Shown in pieces: positions 7,735 to 15,557 of a DNA stretch of 64,000 nucleotides. How positions within the stretch are numbered: position 1 is the stretch's first letter; each line of letters starts with the position of its first letter. This stretch comes from Paludibacter sp. (GTDB lineage: Bacteria > Bacteroidota > Bacteroidia > Bacteroidales > Paludibacteraceae). Below the pieces are notes generated by a model. The model worked only from the letters and a program-made list of their open reading frames with translations, was not told where the DNA came from and searched no databases. The position numbers and the translations under genes were made by a program. The stretch is from the NCBI GenBank assembly GCA_028710895.1, contig JAQTTH010000002.1, positions 1 to 64,000 on the forward strand, given 5' to 3'.

Positions 7735-8541
7735 ATGAAAAACTTAAAAACAATTGTAATTTTAGTATCCTTATCAATGACTATGTGTGTACTGTCACAA
7801 AATCCAACCGCTAATCGCATGAATAGGTCAGTTAATGCATTAAAACAGTTGCAGCAAATGCTGCCTGAAGATAAAATTATTGAACAACAACCATTAACTG
7901 ATATTGATGGCAATGTTTATCAAACAGTAAAAGTAGGTGATCGAATATGGATGGCAGAAAATCTTAAGACAACTCATTACCGCAATGGAGACTCAATAGC
8001 TAACGTAACAGATTCTGCTTCTTGGGTTGTTTTAACTACAGGGGCGTGGTGTGATTATAATAACAATCATATTAACGGATTAAAATTTGGTAAGTTGTAT
8101 AACTTTTTTGCAGTGGCAGATCGACGGAGTCTTGCACCAAAAGGTTGGCACGTTGCAAGCGATCTTGAATGGACCCTTCTAAAAATCAATTTAAAAAAGT
8201 CAGAAATAGAGGGTAAGAATGGAGTAATTTATACCTTAATTGATGATTTTTCTAACAAGTTGAATCTTAATTTATGTGCTGGCGTTCGCACATATGAAAA
8301 TTTTTATGATGATGAAAATACATTGAGTATATATTGGACAACAAATGAAATCACACCAGGTAATGGTGCTTTAAGATGGCAATTTGATTACCTTCAGGGT
8401 GAAATTTACACAAAAAGTGGCAGATGGTTAGAAAATAATAAATGTAATGGGTACTCTGTTCGCTGTGTAAAAGATGCACCAGTAGTAAAACCAGTAGTAA
8501 AACCAGCAACAACAAGAAAAACAAATAATAACAAGAAATAA
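7735..8541 (+). CDS. FISUMP-domain secreted protein
   Basis: A 268-residue protein with an N-terminal signal peptide (MKNLKTIVILVSLSMTMCVLSQ). The FISUMP domain (Fibrobacter succinogenes major paralogous domain) covers about residues 55-250. Its signature pieces are visible: DIDGNVYQTVKVGDRIWMAE, NLKTTHYRNGD, GKLYNFFAV, APKGWHVASDLEW and GYSVRCVKD. The domain is beta-rich and typical of surface or secreted proteins of Bacteroidota and Fibrobacterota; its molecular role is unknown. The tail has a short PVVKPVVKPA repeat and then a Lys/Asn-rich end. The start codon overlaps the stop of a possible 36-codon frame (7628-7738), so translational coupling is possible. The 296 bp after it (8542-8837) hold only a hairpin at the far end. 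Confidence 0.85.
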   Translation: MKNLKTIVILVSLSMTMCVLSQNPTANRMNRSVNALKQLQQMLPEDKIIEQQPLTDIDGNVYQTVKVGDRIWMAENLKTTHYRNGDSIANVTDSASWVVLTTGAWCDYNNNHINGLKFGKLYNFFAVADRRSLAPKGWHVASDLEWTLLKINLKKSEIEGKNGVIYTLIDDFSNKLNLNLCAGVRTYENFYDDENTLSIYWTTNEITPGNGALRWQFDYLQGEIYTKSGRWLENNKCNGYSVRCVKDAPVVKPVVKPATTRKTNNNKK

Positions 8542-8824
8542 AAAGGAAAAATAGGAACTTCTCTTCTAAATTTTGTAGAATGGGAAGATAAGCCAAACAA
8601 TGGGTGGCACATATTTCGCTGTATGTCAGAAAGTGTATGAGTAAAAATTAGTGAGTGAAAAATCAACTATTAATAGGGTGCTTATACCCTTAAGGTTGTT
8701 TTCTTTCTACAGTTGTACAATGAAAAAGGTATTTTACAATACGAATGAAAGATAGTATTTAAGTGATAGTCCCCCTTTGAGTAAGCTATTGTTTACAAAA
8801 ATCGAAGAATAAAATTTATAGTTC

Positions 8825-8858
8825 AAATCCCAGAACTTCAATCAGAGTTCTGGGATTT
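8825..8858. terminator. hairpin between convergent genes
   Basis: AAATCCCAGAACT pairs perfectly with AGTTCTGGGATTT across an 8-nt loop. The stop codon of the minus-strand gene at 8838 lies in the loop, so the hairpin overlaps its last codons. It separates the plus-strand FISUMP gene from the minus-strand small-protein cluster. There is no strong T run on either side. Confidence 0.55.
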
Positions 8859-9074
8859 ATCAATATACTTTTTATAAGGTAAAGTAGTCTTAAAATCATA
8901 TGCTAATACCTTAGACTTTGCTAGCCAAAACGAATCCACTCTATTTCTACCAAATCTGCTTAAATACCTATTTAATTCCTCAATCTGAAAAAATACATTA
9001 TCCGGAATTTTACAACGAATAATGAGTTTTCCATCCTTCTTATCTTCGTAAGTATACAATATATTATATATCAT
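8838..9074 (-). CDS. small protein of unknown function, tiny-protein family
   Basis: A 78-residue protein, last of three minus-strand genes in a row. Pattern: beta stretch GKLIIRCKIP, helix FFQIEELNRYLSRFG, then a segment ending FKTTLPYKKYID. The two genes upstream of it and the one at 539 share this order: a hydrophobic strand, a helix ending in Y-[LIV]-x-x-[FL], then a strand with an aromatic-rich [FT]-x-[TD]-x-P-[YF] end. There is no signal peptide. The spacing to the next gene upstream is 16 bp, so they are probably co-transcribed. Function unknown. Confidence 0.6.
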   Translation of the reverse strand: MIYNILYTYEDKKDGKLIIRCKIPDNVFFQIEELNRYLSRFGRNRVDSFWLAKSKVLAYDFKTTLPYKKYIDKSQNSD

Positions 9075-9090
9075 AATTCTGTGTGTTATT

Positions 9091-9366
9091 TTATAAACCG
9101 ATTTCTATAGCACCATCCCAATCTGGATTGAATAAACTAAAGAAAGAGAAAGGGAAATCAGTTATTATATCAATATCCTTTTCGTCACTTTCCCAATATT
9201 CAATAATTCCAAAAGAAATCACTGAATAATCCCCCATACCTAACTGCAAAATATATTGCTGAATCGTATATAGATAATTAAATAGTTCTTCTTCATTGTA
9301 ATTGCTTATTGAGAATATGGAGGAATCATCTCCAAGATTTCTTACTTTCCATTGTGAGTATTTCAT
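9091..9366 (-). CDS. small protein of unknown function, tiny-protein family
   Basis: A 91-residue acidic protein, middle gene of the minus-strand cluster. It shows the same layout as its neighbours: SIFSISNYNEEELFNYL, then QQYILQLG, then a strand pair and ITDFPFSFFSLF near the end. The acidic, aromatic composition and lack of signal or membrane segments suggest a small cytoplasmic protein. It lies 69 bp after the gene upstream. Function unknown. Confidence 0.6.
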   Translation of the reverse strand: MKYSQWKVRNLGDDSSIFSISNYNEEELFNYLYTIQQYILQLGMGDYSVISFGIIEYWESDEKDIDIITDFPFSFFSLFNPDWDGAIEIGL

Positions 9367-9435
9367 TATTTAGTGTTATTATTTTTTTACCATCAACCGA
9401 CTTTTCGATTTTATTTTGTTGATAGTGAAAGTTTA

Positions 9436-9717
9436 TCATTTAATCCCAATCCCAAACTCATTCATATCATTATATAATTCGTAGAGTGAGTAGGGTAAAG
9501 AAGTGTAGAACTCATTACAAATAGGAGCATTGGGGTCAGTTATTACACTATAGAATTCAATATTAAAATTACCATTAAATTCTTCGTCAAAAAGGGATAG
9601 ATATCTGCTAATTAATCCCATTATAAGAAATAAATCATCTTGGTCTAACCCTTTAACTGAGAATATTACATTCCCATCTAAACCTTCATATATTTCCCAG
9701 TATTCTACCATAATCAT
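9436..9717 (-). CDS. small protein of unknown function, tiny-protein family
   Basis: A 93-residue acidic protein, first gene of the minus-strand cluster. Key parts are NVIFSVKGLDQDDLFLIMG, SRYLSLF and FYTSLPYSLYELYND, which line up with the other three family members. ATG codons stand at residues 1 and 3, and either could be the start. It is separated from the gene at 9902 by an AT-rich gap and that gene's terminator. Function unknown. Confidence 0.6.
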   Translation of the reverse strand: MIMVEYWEIYEGLDGNVIFSVKGLDQDDLFLIMGLISRYLSLFDEEFNGNFNIEFYSVITDPNAPICNEFYTSLPYSLYELYNDMNEFGIGIK

Positions 9718-9850
9718 TTCAAATATTTTATAGTATATATAAAAAAAATGAAGTTGAAAATTGAAAAAATGTCTGAAAATAGACTTTTTGACTGTAAAAA
9801 ACTAATATATAGTAATGATACTAAGTGTAGTATCTATATAATAACTTTGA

Positions 9851-9891
9851 TAAAAAAGAATCCTCATTACTTGGTCGGGTAATGAGGATTC
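9851..9891 (-). terminator. intrinsic terminator of the gene at 9902
   Basis: On the minus strand GAATCCTCATTAC pairs perfectly with GTAATGAGGATTC across an 8-nt loop and runs into six T residues, just past the stop codon of the 9902-10675 gene. Confidence 0.85.
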
Positions 9892-9901
9892 ACTGTTTTA
9901 A

Positions 9902-10675
9902 TTAGGTTAGACATTGCTTAATATACTGCTCAGAACGATACCTGGTTAGATTAAAATGCTTTGCCAGTTTCCTGATGGTTCGGTCATTTTGATTGCATTG
10001 AAAGTAATATGTTTTGAATTCATTGAAAAATTCATTATCAATAGTTGTGGTAGGAGTCGTAGTTTCAATGCAAGAGAACAGTGACTTATCGAATCTTTGT
10101 TTGAAATAAGGTAACACAATCTTATCATACAGGTCATTGTAGTTGTTGCAACCAGGGTTTAGTTTGTACAATTGGTTCAGTTTATCAATAGATATTGTAT
10201 TCTTTGGGTTATATTCAGTTTTGATTACCGGTGAATTTTTACCTATATACTGAATGTCTTCTACTAGAAATGATAGATCATTTTGGTCCAGTAATACATC
10301 CAAGTCCTCATGAGAATAAACCACGTACATAAGAAGTGCATATAACTTCAAAAACTCCTCTTTTGTAAATCCATCCTCAACATAATATAATAGGTACGCG
10401 CGCACACCCGCGCGCGTATATAATACAGCAGTCGGTTGTAGATAAAACCAGCTCATTATATCTTGTATACTCCTTGGTTTGATATAATCAATCTGAAAGT
10501 CAAAACAGATTAAATTGTACTTCAATTCCGGATTCAGAAACTGAGCAAAACTCCTACCTTCTTTCACATAATTGATAAATTGATTCATGGTGATAAGTTC
10601 TTCTGTGTATTGAATATCATTTGAATTATCAATCTGAATCTTGTCAGACACCCCGATAGTAAATTGTATTTCCAT
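9902..10675 (-). CDS. helix-turn-helix protein, possibly a degenerate primase-like replication protein
   Basis: A 257-residue protein. The last 28 residues form a likely helix-turn-helix (DRTIRKLAKHFNLTRYRSEQ), so DNA binding is probable. The middle part recalls archaeo-eukaryotic primase folds: ICFDFQID (Asp59, Asp63), then PTAVLYTRAGVRAYLLY (81-97) and a later DLSFLVEDIQYIGKN. The canonical DxD and SxH residues are not clearly present, so if related it is degenerate or highly diverged (weak inference). It is transcribed away from the AAA+ operon at 10833, with a dyad in the shared intergenic region, so it could regulate that operon. Its coding sequence holds a very unusual GC-only palindrome at 10395-10418. 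It has its own terminator. Confidence 0.6.
   Translation of the reverse strand: MEIQFTIGVSDKIQIDNSNDIQYTEELITMNQFINYVKEGRSFAQFLNPELKYNLICFDFQIDYIKPRSIQDIMSWFYLQPTAVLYTRAGVRAYLLYYVEDGFTKEEFLKLYALLMYVVYSHEDLDVLLDQNDLSFLVEDIQYIGKNSPVIKTEYNPKNTISIDKLNQLYKLNPGCNNYNDLYDKIVLPYFKQRFDKSLFSCIETTTPTTTIDNEFFNEFKTYYFQCNQNDRTIRKLAKHFNLTRYRSEQYIKQCLT
10395..10418. repeat. GC-only palindrome inside the helix-turn-helix gene
   Basis: TACGCGCGC (10395-10403) and GCGCGCGTA (10410-10418) are perfect inverted repeats around a 6-bp loop, in DNA that is otherwise strongly AT-rich. It encodes Tyr-Thr-Arg-Ala-Gly-Val-Arg-Ala-Tyr with CGC and GCG codons that are rare in neighbouring genes. Confidence 0.85.
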
Positions 10676-10721
10676 GTTTATTGTAAGTTATTTTAGTGTA
10701 TATATTAAATAATGGGGATCC

Positions 10722-10762
10722 TTTATGCTAGTATATGCCAGAGAATACTAGAAAAGCATAAA
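10722..10762. promoter_or_regulatory. interrupted dyad in the divergent intergenic region
   Basis: TTTATGCT-AGTAT (10722-10734) mirrors ATACT (10745-10749) and AGCATAAA (10755-10762). It lies between the divergent genes at 9902-10675 and 10833, about 50 bp from the former and 70 bp from the latter. This is the usual place for an operator; the helix-turn-helix protein next to it would be the natural candidate to bind (inference). Confidence 0.4.
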
Positions 10763-10832
10763 TAACTCATATTCATGATGATAAAACGGAAAAATATTTG
10801 CATTATCCTCTTTCTGGCAGTACCTTCGATGT

Positions 10833-11918
10833 ATGAAAAATATAATAACCAATATATTCAGAGCACTAAAACGGGTTTACAGTAATAACTCAGATTCAAA
10901 ATACGGTATCCATTACAATGAATCGAAAGTTTCAAGATTTATGCATTTCAGTAACTATGATTTCTATGTAAATCTATTGGACAACACCTTAATCAAAACA
11001 GGAAAGACACTTTTATATCTTGCATCGGGAACAGAACAATTAGACCGGTTCAAAGACCTTGAAGGATATTCAAATATCATATTGGTCGACTACGAATTTG
11101 GTGATTGTATCACAATTGATATGGATGACAATAAACGAATCATTCATTTAAACCTTGATGCATATATTGCAATTCAAGTATTACTTATGCTCAATCATAC
11201 AGTCGATGCAGTCATAATCCTTAATGAAGGTATGCAAATGGGAGGTGGCAATATGACCATCGCAGAAAACGCACTGGCATTACTATTTCCTGTTATGTCC
11301 GAAGAAACAATGATTATTTGCTCCCGCAAGTATTACAAAATGTCCCAAGTATACAAACCTGCTAAAAAGAGCAATTGGGTTAATCTTCCCTTTAAAACTA
11401 AGGTACTATTAAAATCTGAGGATGCAGGATATATCAATTCGGACTTCTTTACCACCTATGATTTCTGCAAAGGAATTGGAGAAGTATACTTATTAAAGAA
11501 TAAAATCACAAAAGTTCATACTTTCCAACGTGGTAGAATTAATGTACACCTATTGCATTCTTCCATGTACAATCATTTAGATAAAATTGATTTGGGATTG
11601 ACTTTATTCGAAAATGGATTTCAAGAAGAAATCATCCGTACTGGAATAAATAACGTACTGAATTGGAAAGGAACATATAAATGTAGCAGAAAGATAAGTA
11701 AAGACATTACAATAGAAAAGCAATATGACCTGAACAATATTGATGAACTAAACCAATTGTGTGTTGACAAAAACGTAACCAGTTTGGGAGTCATTCCAAG
11801 TGGAATTGATTACCGACAATTTATCGATGATTTGAACAATATGGAAAATAGTATTGAAGATATTTACTTTTTCCATTTACACCATGGTGACTTGAAATCA
11901 CTCTATGCAATTCAATAA
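10833..11918 (+). CDS. unknown protein with a Rossmann-like segment, first gene of the AAA+ operon
   Basis: A 361-residue protein, unrecognised. Residues 55-90 read as strand-loop-helix-strand (KTLLYLASGTEQLDRF, then YSNIILVDYEFGD), as in Rossmann-type folds including SAM-dependent methyltransferases. A second strand VDAVIILNEG follows at about 125. The glycine pattern is not diagnostic, so a nucleotide- or SAM-binding role is only a suggestion. There is no signal peptide or membrane helix. It leads a plus-strand run of five genes spaced or overlapping by 38, -4, 16 and -20 bp, and is divergent from the helix-turn-helix gene. The 50 residues at the C-terminus look like a separate alpha/beta piece. 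Confidence 0.65.
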   Translation: MKNIITNIFRALKRVYSNNSDSKYGIHYNESKVSRFMHFSNYDFYVNLLDNTLIKTGKTLLYLASGTEQLDRFKDLEGYSNIILVDYEFGDCITIDMDDNKRIIHLNLDAYIAIQVLLMLNHTVDAVIILNEGMQMGGGNMTIAENALALLFPVMSEETMIICSRKYYKMSQVYKPAKKSNWVNLPFKTKVLLKSEDAGYINSDFFTTYDFCKGIGEVYLLKNKITKVHTFQRGRINVHLLHSSMYNHLDKIDLGLTLFENGFQEEIIRTGINNVLNWKGTYKCSRKISKDITIEKQYDLNNIDELNQLCVDKNVTSLGVIPSGIDYRQFIDDLNNMENSIEDIYFFHLHHGDLKSLYAIQ

Positions 11919-11956
11919 TCATGCTTATGCTATACCATATTATATAATGATTAATA

Positions 11957-12472
11957 ATGACAAATATGAACGACAATTATATCACCAAAAATAAAACAAC
12001 AGAATCCGTATTCAATCGAATAAGATTCCGGACAGACAGATATCCACGGACAGTGATATTCGATTATTCAATAGATGGTAATTACCAACTCCAAGGAGAG
12101 TTCGTCAAACTTGAAGAAGGTGAATATCCACTATTTGAATCATACAATCGGAATGGATATACCTTACTGACAAGTCATCATTTATATAGTGTGATTTTGA
12201 ATGATAAAGAATCTCCCTTGTTAGTGAAAAACCAGATATTCAAAGTCAAGATAGAAGATATTGTCTATTACAAATCGTTGTCTGACTTACTTGTTGAAAA
12301 GGGAAAAAGAACCGAATATAAAGAAGAGGTTTTAAAATTCATTGAAACTACTACTGAAAAGGGTGCAGTATTATTATATCTCAGAGTTGGAACAGAAGAG
12401 TTCATGTTTCATGAGATATTAAAGCAACTGACATGTTTGAATAACTATTATAAATTTCAAGGGAATAAATGA
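11957..12472 (+). CDS. unknown protein, second gene of the AAA+ operon
   Basis: A 171-residue protein with no recognised domain. It appears beta-rich in the first 110 residues (YPRTVIFDYSIDGNYQLQG, YTLLTSHHLYSVIL), with a helical end. The stop codon overlaps the start of the AAA+ gene by four bases (ATGA), which argues for translational coupling and joint function. No signal peptide is seen. Two start codons occur close together (residues 1 and 4); which one is used cannot be told. Confidence 0.65.
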   Translation: MTNMNDNYITKNKTTESVFNRIRFRTDRYPRTVIFDYSIDGNYQLQGEFVKLEEGEYPLFESYNRNGYTLLTSHHLYSVILNDKESPLLVKNQIFKVKIEDIVYYKSLSDLLVEKGKRTEYKEEVLKFIETTTEKGAVLLYLRVGTEEFMFHEILKQLTCLNNYYKFQGNK

Positions 12473-14136
12473 CAATCAATCACAAACAAACCGTAGAACA
12501 CTTTAATCTGATTTTTGAAAATTCCAAAAACTCTAAATTGGAATTACGTTCAGATAAAGAGTTGGATGCTGCAATTAATATGATTGCGACACAGTTCAAC
12601 ATTTCCCAAATTCAATCTATATTACTTGCGGTGATATTTATGTTCACGATGGATGATGTTGATATTTGTACAGAAAGAATAATAAGTTTTTTTGGTTTAA
12701 AACTACCTGATTTCTTTACCATAAAATCAGACATTGAAGAATTGATTCAAATTGGATTGATTAAATATAAAAGAGAAAATCATTCTAAAAACACATACAA
12801 TTCAACCTTCACAATAAATCAAAAAGTGTTGGATGCCATATTTAATAATAAAGATATCAATTCTGCACTCATTGAACCCGATATGAGTTTTGTACAATTC
12901 TGTGGTTGGATTAAAAGAGTGATTCGTAATAGGTCAGTCAGTGATTTCTCGATGTTTGAACTATCTGAAAAGGTAAATGATATTGAACGAAGAAATCCAA
13001 ATATCTTACAAATTCAGCAACTAAAGGAATTAAAAGTCAATGAAGAAGAAAGGATGATATTGTATTATTTGATTGAGTCTGTCACTGACAATGAACCTAC
13101 AGTAAACCTGAGATTAATTATTATAGAACTTTTCGGGATTGATAATTATATTTCAATCTCAAGTCAGTTTATGCAAAATGAACAAGACTTACAATTGAAG
13201 GGATTGGTAAAAGTAAATGCAAATGGATATGTAAATGGATATTTTGACGATGCTACTATTGGACTTACTGAGAAAGCATATGATTTGTTACTTGCTGATT
13301 CAAAGGTATTATATAAGAATTCTCCAAAAACTGACCATACCATAATAAGACACGAAAGTATTATAGAGAAGGAATTATTTTTTAATGAGAAACAAGGGAA
13401 GGAAATAGATTTTTTTAAAGAAAGTATTAAAGAAGAAAACCTTGATAAATTAAAATCAAAACTCAAACAAGCAGGAATTCAAAAATCAATGATAGCAATT
13501 TTTGAGGGTGTCCCGGGTTCGGGTAAAACAGAAGTCGCACGACAAATTGCTAAGTCCTTACAATACGATTTATTTATACTTGATTTTACTAAAATGAAAT
13601 CGGAGTATTACTCCCAAAGTCAGAAATTAGTGAAAGAAGCATTTGAGGAATTTCGCAGAGTTGCAGATGCAAATCAAAATAGAATGATATTGCTTCTAAA
13701 TGAAGCAGACGGATTACTCCATCACAGAACGAACAGTGAAACGAATCACTCAACAGATGAAACTGAGAATCAGATTCAGAATATCCTTTTAGAAGAATTT
13801 GAGAAGGGTGATTATTTAATAATACTTACAACCAATTTATTGAACAATATCGATAAAGCATTTCTGAGAAGGTTTCTTTTTAAAATCAGTTTTGATTACC
13901 CTGATAAATCAACTATGAAGAAAATCTATCGAAGTAAGTTAGGTTGGTTGTCTGATAAACAATTGGACGAACTATCACACATTCAACTTTCCGGTGGTGA
14001 GATTGATAATGTCACGGTTAAAGTATTAATGCATGAGGTATTTCACAACGAAAAACCTTCTACTTACCAATTGATAGATTTCTGTTTACAGGAAAAGGTA
14101 GAAAAAAGAAGGTTACCGAAATTGGGGTTTAATTGA
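12469..14136 (+). CDS. AAA+ ATPase with N-terminal winged-helix-like region
   Basis: A 555-residue ATPase. The C-terminal half is a complete AAA+ module: Walker A GVPGSGKT (347-354), Walker B MILLLNEAD (406-414, with Asn-Glu in place of Asp-Glu), sensor-1-like LTTN near 455 and an arginine pair FLRRF near 467. The lid domain follows. The N-terminal 300 residues hold two segments of the type L-x-x-x-GLIK...TFTIN and LKGLVKVNANGYVN...GLT, which look like winged helices, so it may remodel a protein-DNA complex. Hexameric ATP-driven remodelling is known for the family; the substrate here is unknown. It is coupled to the gene before it by a 4-bp overlap and followed after 16 bp by another small gene, so partners are likely encoded beside it. 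Confidence 0.85.
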   Translation: MTINHKQTVEHFNLIFENSKNSKLELRSDKELDAAINMIATQFNISQIQSILLAVIFMFTMDDVDICTERIISFFGLKLPDFFTIKSDIEELIQIGLIKYKRENHSKNTYNSTFTINQKVLDAIFNNKDINSALIEPDMSFVQFCGWIKRVIRNRSVSDFSMFELSEKVNDIERRNPNILQIQQLKELKVNEEERMILYYLIESVTDNEPTVNLRLIIIELFGIDNYISISSQFMQNEQDLQLKGLVKVNANGYVNGYFDDATIGLTEKAYDLLLADSKVLYKNSPKTDHTIIRHESIIEKELFFNEKQGKEIDFFKESIKEENLDKLKSKLKQAGIQKSMIAIFEGVPGSGKTEVARQIAKSLQYDLFILDFTKMKSEYYSQSQKLVKEAFEEFRRVADANQNRMILLLNEADGLLHHRTNSETNHSTDETENQIQNILLEEFEKGDYLIILTTNLLNNIDKAFLRRFLFKISFDYPDKSTMKKIYRSKLGWLSDKQLDELSHIQLSGGEIDNVTVKVLMHEVFHNEKPSTYQLIDFCLQEKVEKRRLPKLGFN

Positions 14137-14152
14137 ATAAACACTATTATAT

Positions 14153-14527
14153 ATGAATAACGATAAAATAGAACTTACGCAGGATGATTATGAGATGTCA
14201 AAGTACATCTATAAAATTCTTCTTTCTCAACCCACGATAATTGCGAGTTGGGGATATCAATCACCTGTAGTAATCAAATTGGGACTTCGGTTTAAAGTGA
14301 ACGGATTCAAACACCAGGGTAGGGTAGAGATCAGGTATAATGAAGGTGCAGATTTATTTGATATTTATTTAATCAATGACGATAATTCTTTGAAAGATTC
14401 ATTAGTGGGAATTTATGTTGATGAATTACTACGAGTAATAGATGAAAATGTAGAGATGGTGCTAAATTACAACGAAAGGGTGAATCAGGAATACAACATT
14501 ATAAACTATGACCAAAAGACTATTTGA
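14153..14527 (+). CDS. unknown small protein, fourth gene of the AAA+ operon
   Basis: A 124-residue acidic protein, unrecognised. The pattern is an N-terminal helix, then a beta-rich part (VIKLGLRFKVNG, GRVEIRYNEGADLFDIYLIND) and a C-terminal helix. It is cytoplasmic by appearance. It overlaps the next gene by 20 bp. Its position directly after the AAA+ gene suggests a partner or adaptor (inference). Confidence 0.6.
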   Translation: MNNDKIELTQDDYEMSKYIYKILLSQPTIIASWGYQSPVVIKLGLRFKVNGFKHQGRVEIRYNEGADLFDIYLINDDNSLKDSLVGIYVDELLRVIDENVEMVLNYNERVNQEYNIINYDQKTI

Positions 14528-14735
14528 TATGGATGCATTTGAATTTGTAATCAATTACCCAAAGTACCTGAAAGAAATCGAAATGGTTATTAAACCCGAA
14601 TTGTTTCCAATTCTTGAAGAACTAAAAAATACTGATCCACATGATTTGGTTAGTCCGGACGTTTGGTTCGTGAGTGAAACTCAAGCAAGGGGGTACGTTT
14701 GGAGTTTGTTCCTGAATAAGCGTAAGGGAAAATAA
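14508..14735 (+). CDS. unknown small protein, last gene of the AAA+ operon
   Basis: A 75-residue protein, unrecognised. It begins inside the previous gene (20-bp overlap) and is followed by an intrinsic terminator, which closes the operon. The sequence is helical with an aromatic C-terminal part (VWFVSETQARGYVWSLFLN). No motif of known function is visible. Confidence 0.5.
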   Translation: MTKRLFDMDAFEFVINYPKYLKEIEMVIKPELFPILEELKNTDPHDLVSPDVWFVSETQARGYVWSLFLNKRKGK

Positions 14736-14746
14736 TTGAAAGGTAG

Positions 14747-14779
14747 AAAAACAGGAGTATTTAATATTACCTGTTTTTT
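14747..14779 (+). terminator. intrinsic terminator of the AAA+ operon
   Basis: AAAAACAGG pairs with CCTGTTTTT across a 14-nt AT-rich loop and ends in a T run, starting 11 bp after the last stop codon of the operon. Confidence 0.75.
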
Positions 14780-14785
14780 ATTGCA

Positions 14786-14890
14786 TTCACACTCACAATT
14801 TTGGGGTAGAGTTCAAAATGTGAGACTATTGAACTCCGAAATTGAGATTGAATTATTTAATAACACAAGAATTACTCACAATAATAGAAT
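14786..14890 (+). repeat. putative recombination site, left copy (inverted relative to 30727-30838)
   Basis: This roughly 105-bp stretch matches the reverse complement of 30727-30838. Shared blocks are TTCAAAATGTGAGACT, GAAATTGA, TATTTAATAA and GAATTACTCACAATAATAG followed by AAT. Both copies lie directly in front of a serine recombinase although the two proteins are only distantly related, so conserved DNA rather than conserved coding is the likely reason. TCACAATAATAG (14876-14887) occurs here once; the right copy has it twice. Confidence 0.7.
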
Positions 14891-14913
14891 TAAAGATGGA
14901 TAAAGCTAAAAAT

Positions 14914-15525
14914 ATGAGAAAACTGAATATTTTATACACTCGTGTTTCCACCCTGGATCAACGAACAGATCGTCAACGGGTGAATGAAAAAGACTTTGAT
15001 ATAGTTGTGGAAGATAAATGTTCGGGAGCAATTCCATTTTTTGAAAGAGAAGGTGGAAAAGAAATCTTATCATACATTGAAAAAGGAATTGTGGAAAAGA
15101 TTAGTGCAATTACTATTGACCGTTTGGGAAGAGATATGTTGGACATATTAAATACCCTAAACTACTTAAATCAAAAATTGATAACGGTTTATTTCATAAA
15201 TCAGGGAATACGGACAATTGATGAAGATGGAAAAGAGAATCCTATTTCAAAATTGATTATTTCAACTCTTGCGATTATTAGTGAAATGACCCGTAATCAA
15301 ATTCGGGAAAATCAATTGGGAGGTATTAAACTCGCAAAAGCTCGTGGAGTTTATAAAGGGAGAGTTACAGGTTCAAAAGAAGACGTTCAACAATTTCTAA
15401 GTAAACCTAAGAACAAAAAAGCACTTGAGTATCTCAAACGTGGGATGTCGATGACCGAAGCAGGGAAACTTGCAGGTGTGCATATTAATACGATGACTAA
15501 GATTAAGAAGTTGGGGATAGTGTAA
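14914..15525 (+). CDS. serine recombinase, resolvase/invertase family (left copy)
   Basis: A site-specific DNA recombinase of about 203 residues. The catalytic domain starts with LNILYTRVSTLDQ (nucleophile Ser12 from the chosen start) and includes ITIDRLGRDMLDIL and the long helix MTRNQIRENQLGGIKLAKARGVYKGR. A C-terminal helix-turn-helix (MSMTEAGKLAGVHINTMTKI) follows, as in small resolvases and DNA invertases. The frame stays open upstream to a TTG at 14842, but that part coincides with the conserved site DNA. I therefore prefer ATG 14914 (ATG 14896 is also possible). It is followed after 32 bp by a tyrosine recombinase fragment. It probably acts on the adjacent repeat site to resolve or invert DNA (inference). 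Confidence 0.88.
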   Translation: MRKLNILYTRVSTLDQRTDRQRVNEKDFDIVVEDKCSGAIPFFEREGGKEILSYIEKGIVEKISAITIDRLGRDMLDILNTLNYLNQKLITVYFINQGIRTIDEDGKENPISKLIISTLAIISEMTRNQIRENQLGGIKLAKARGVYKGRVTGSKEDVQQFLSKPKNKKALEYLKRGMSMTEAGKLAGVHINTMTKIKKLGIV

Positions 15526-15557
15526 GGGAATGATATTTCTTATTAACATACTCACTA

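Noticed and set aside
7628-7738. 36-codon frame ending with a stop that overlaps the FISUMP start
   Set aside because: Translational coupling is possible, but the peptide has no recognisable features and the length is within chance.
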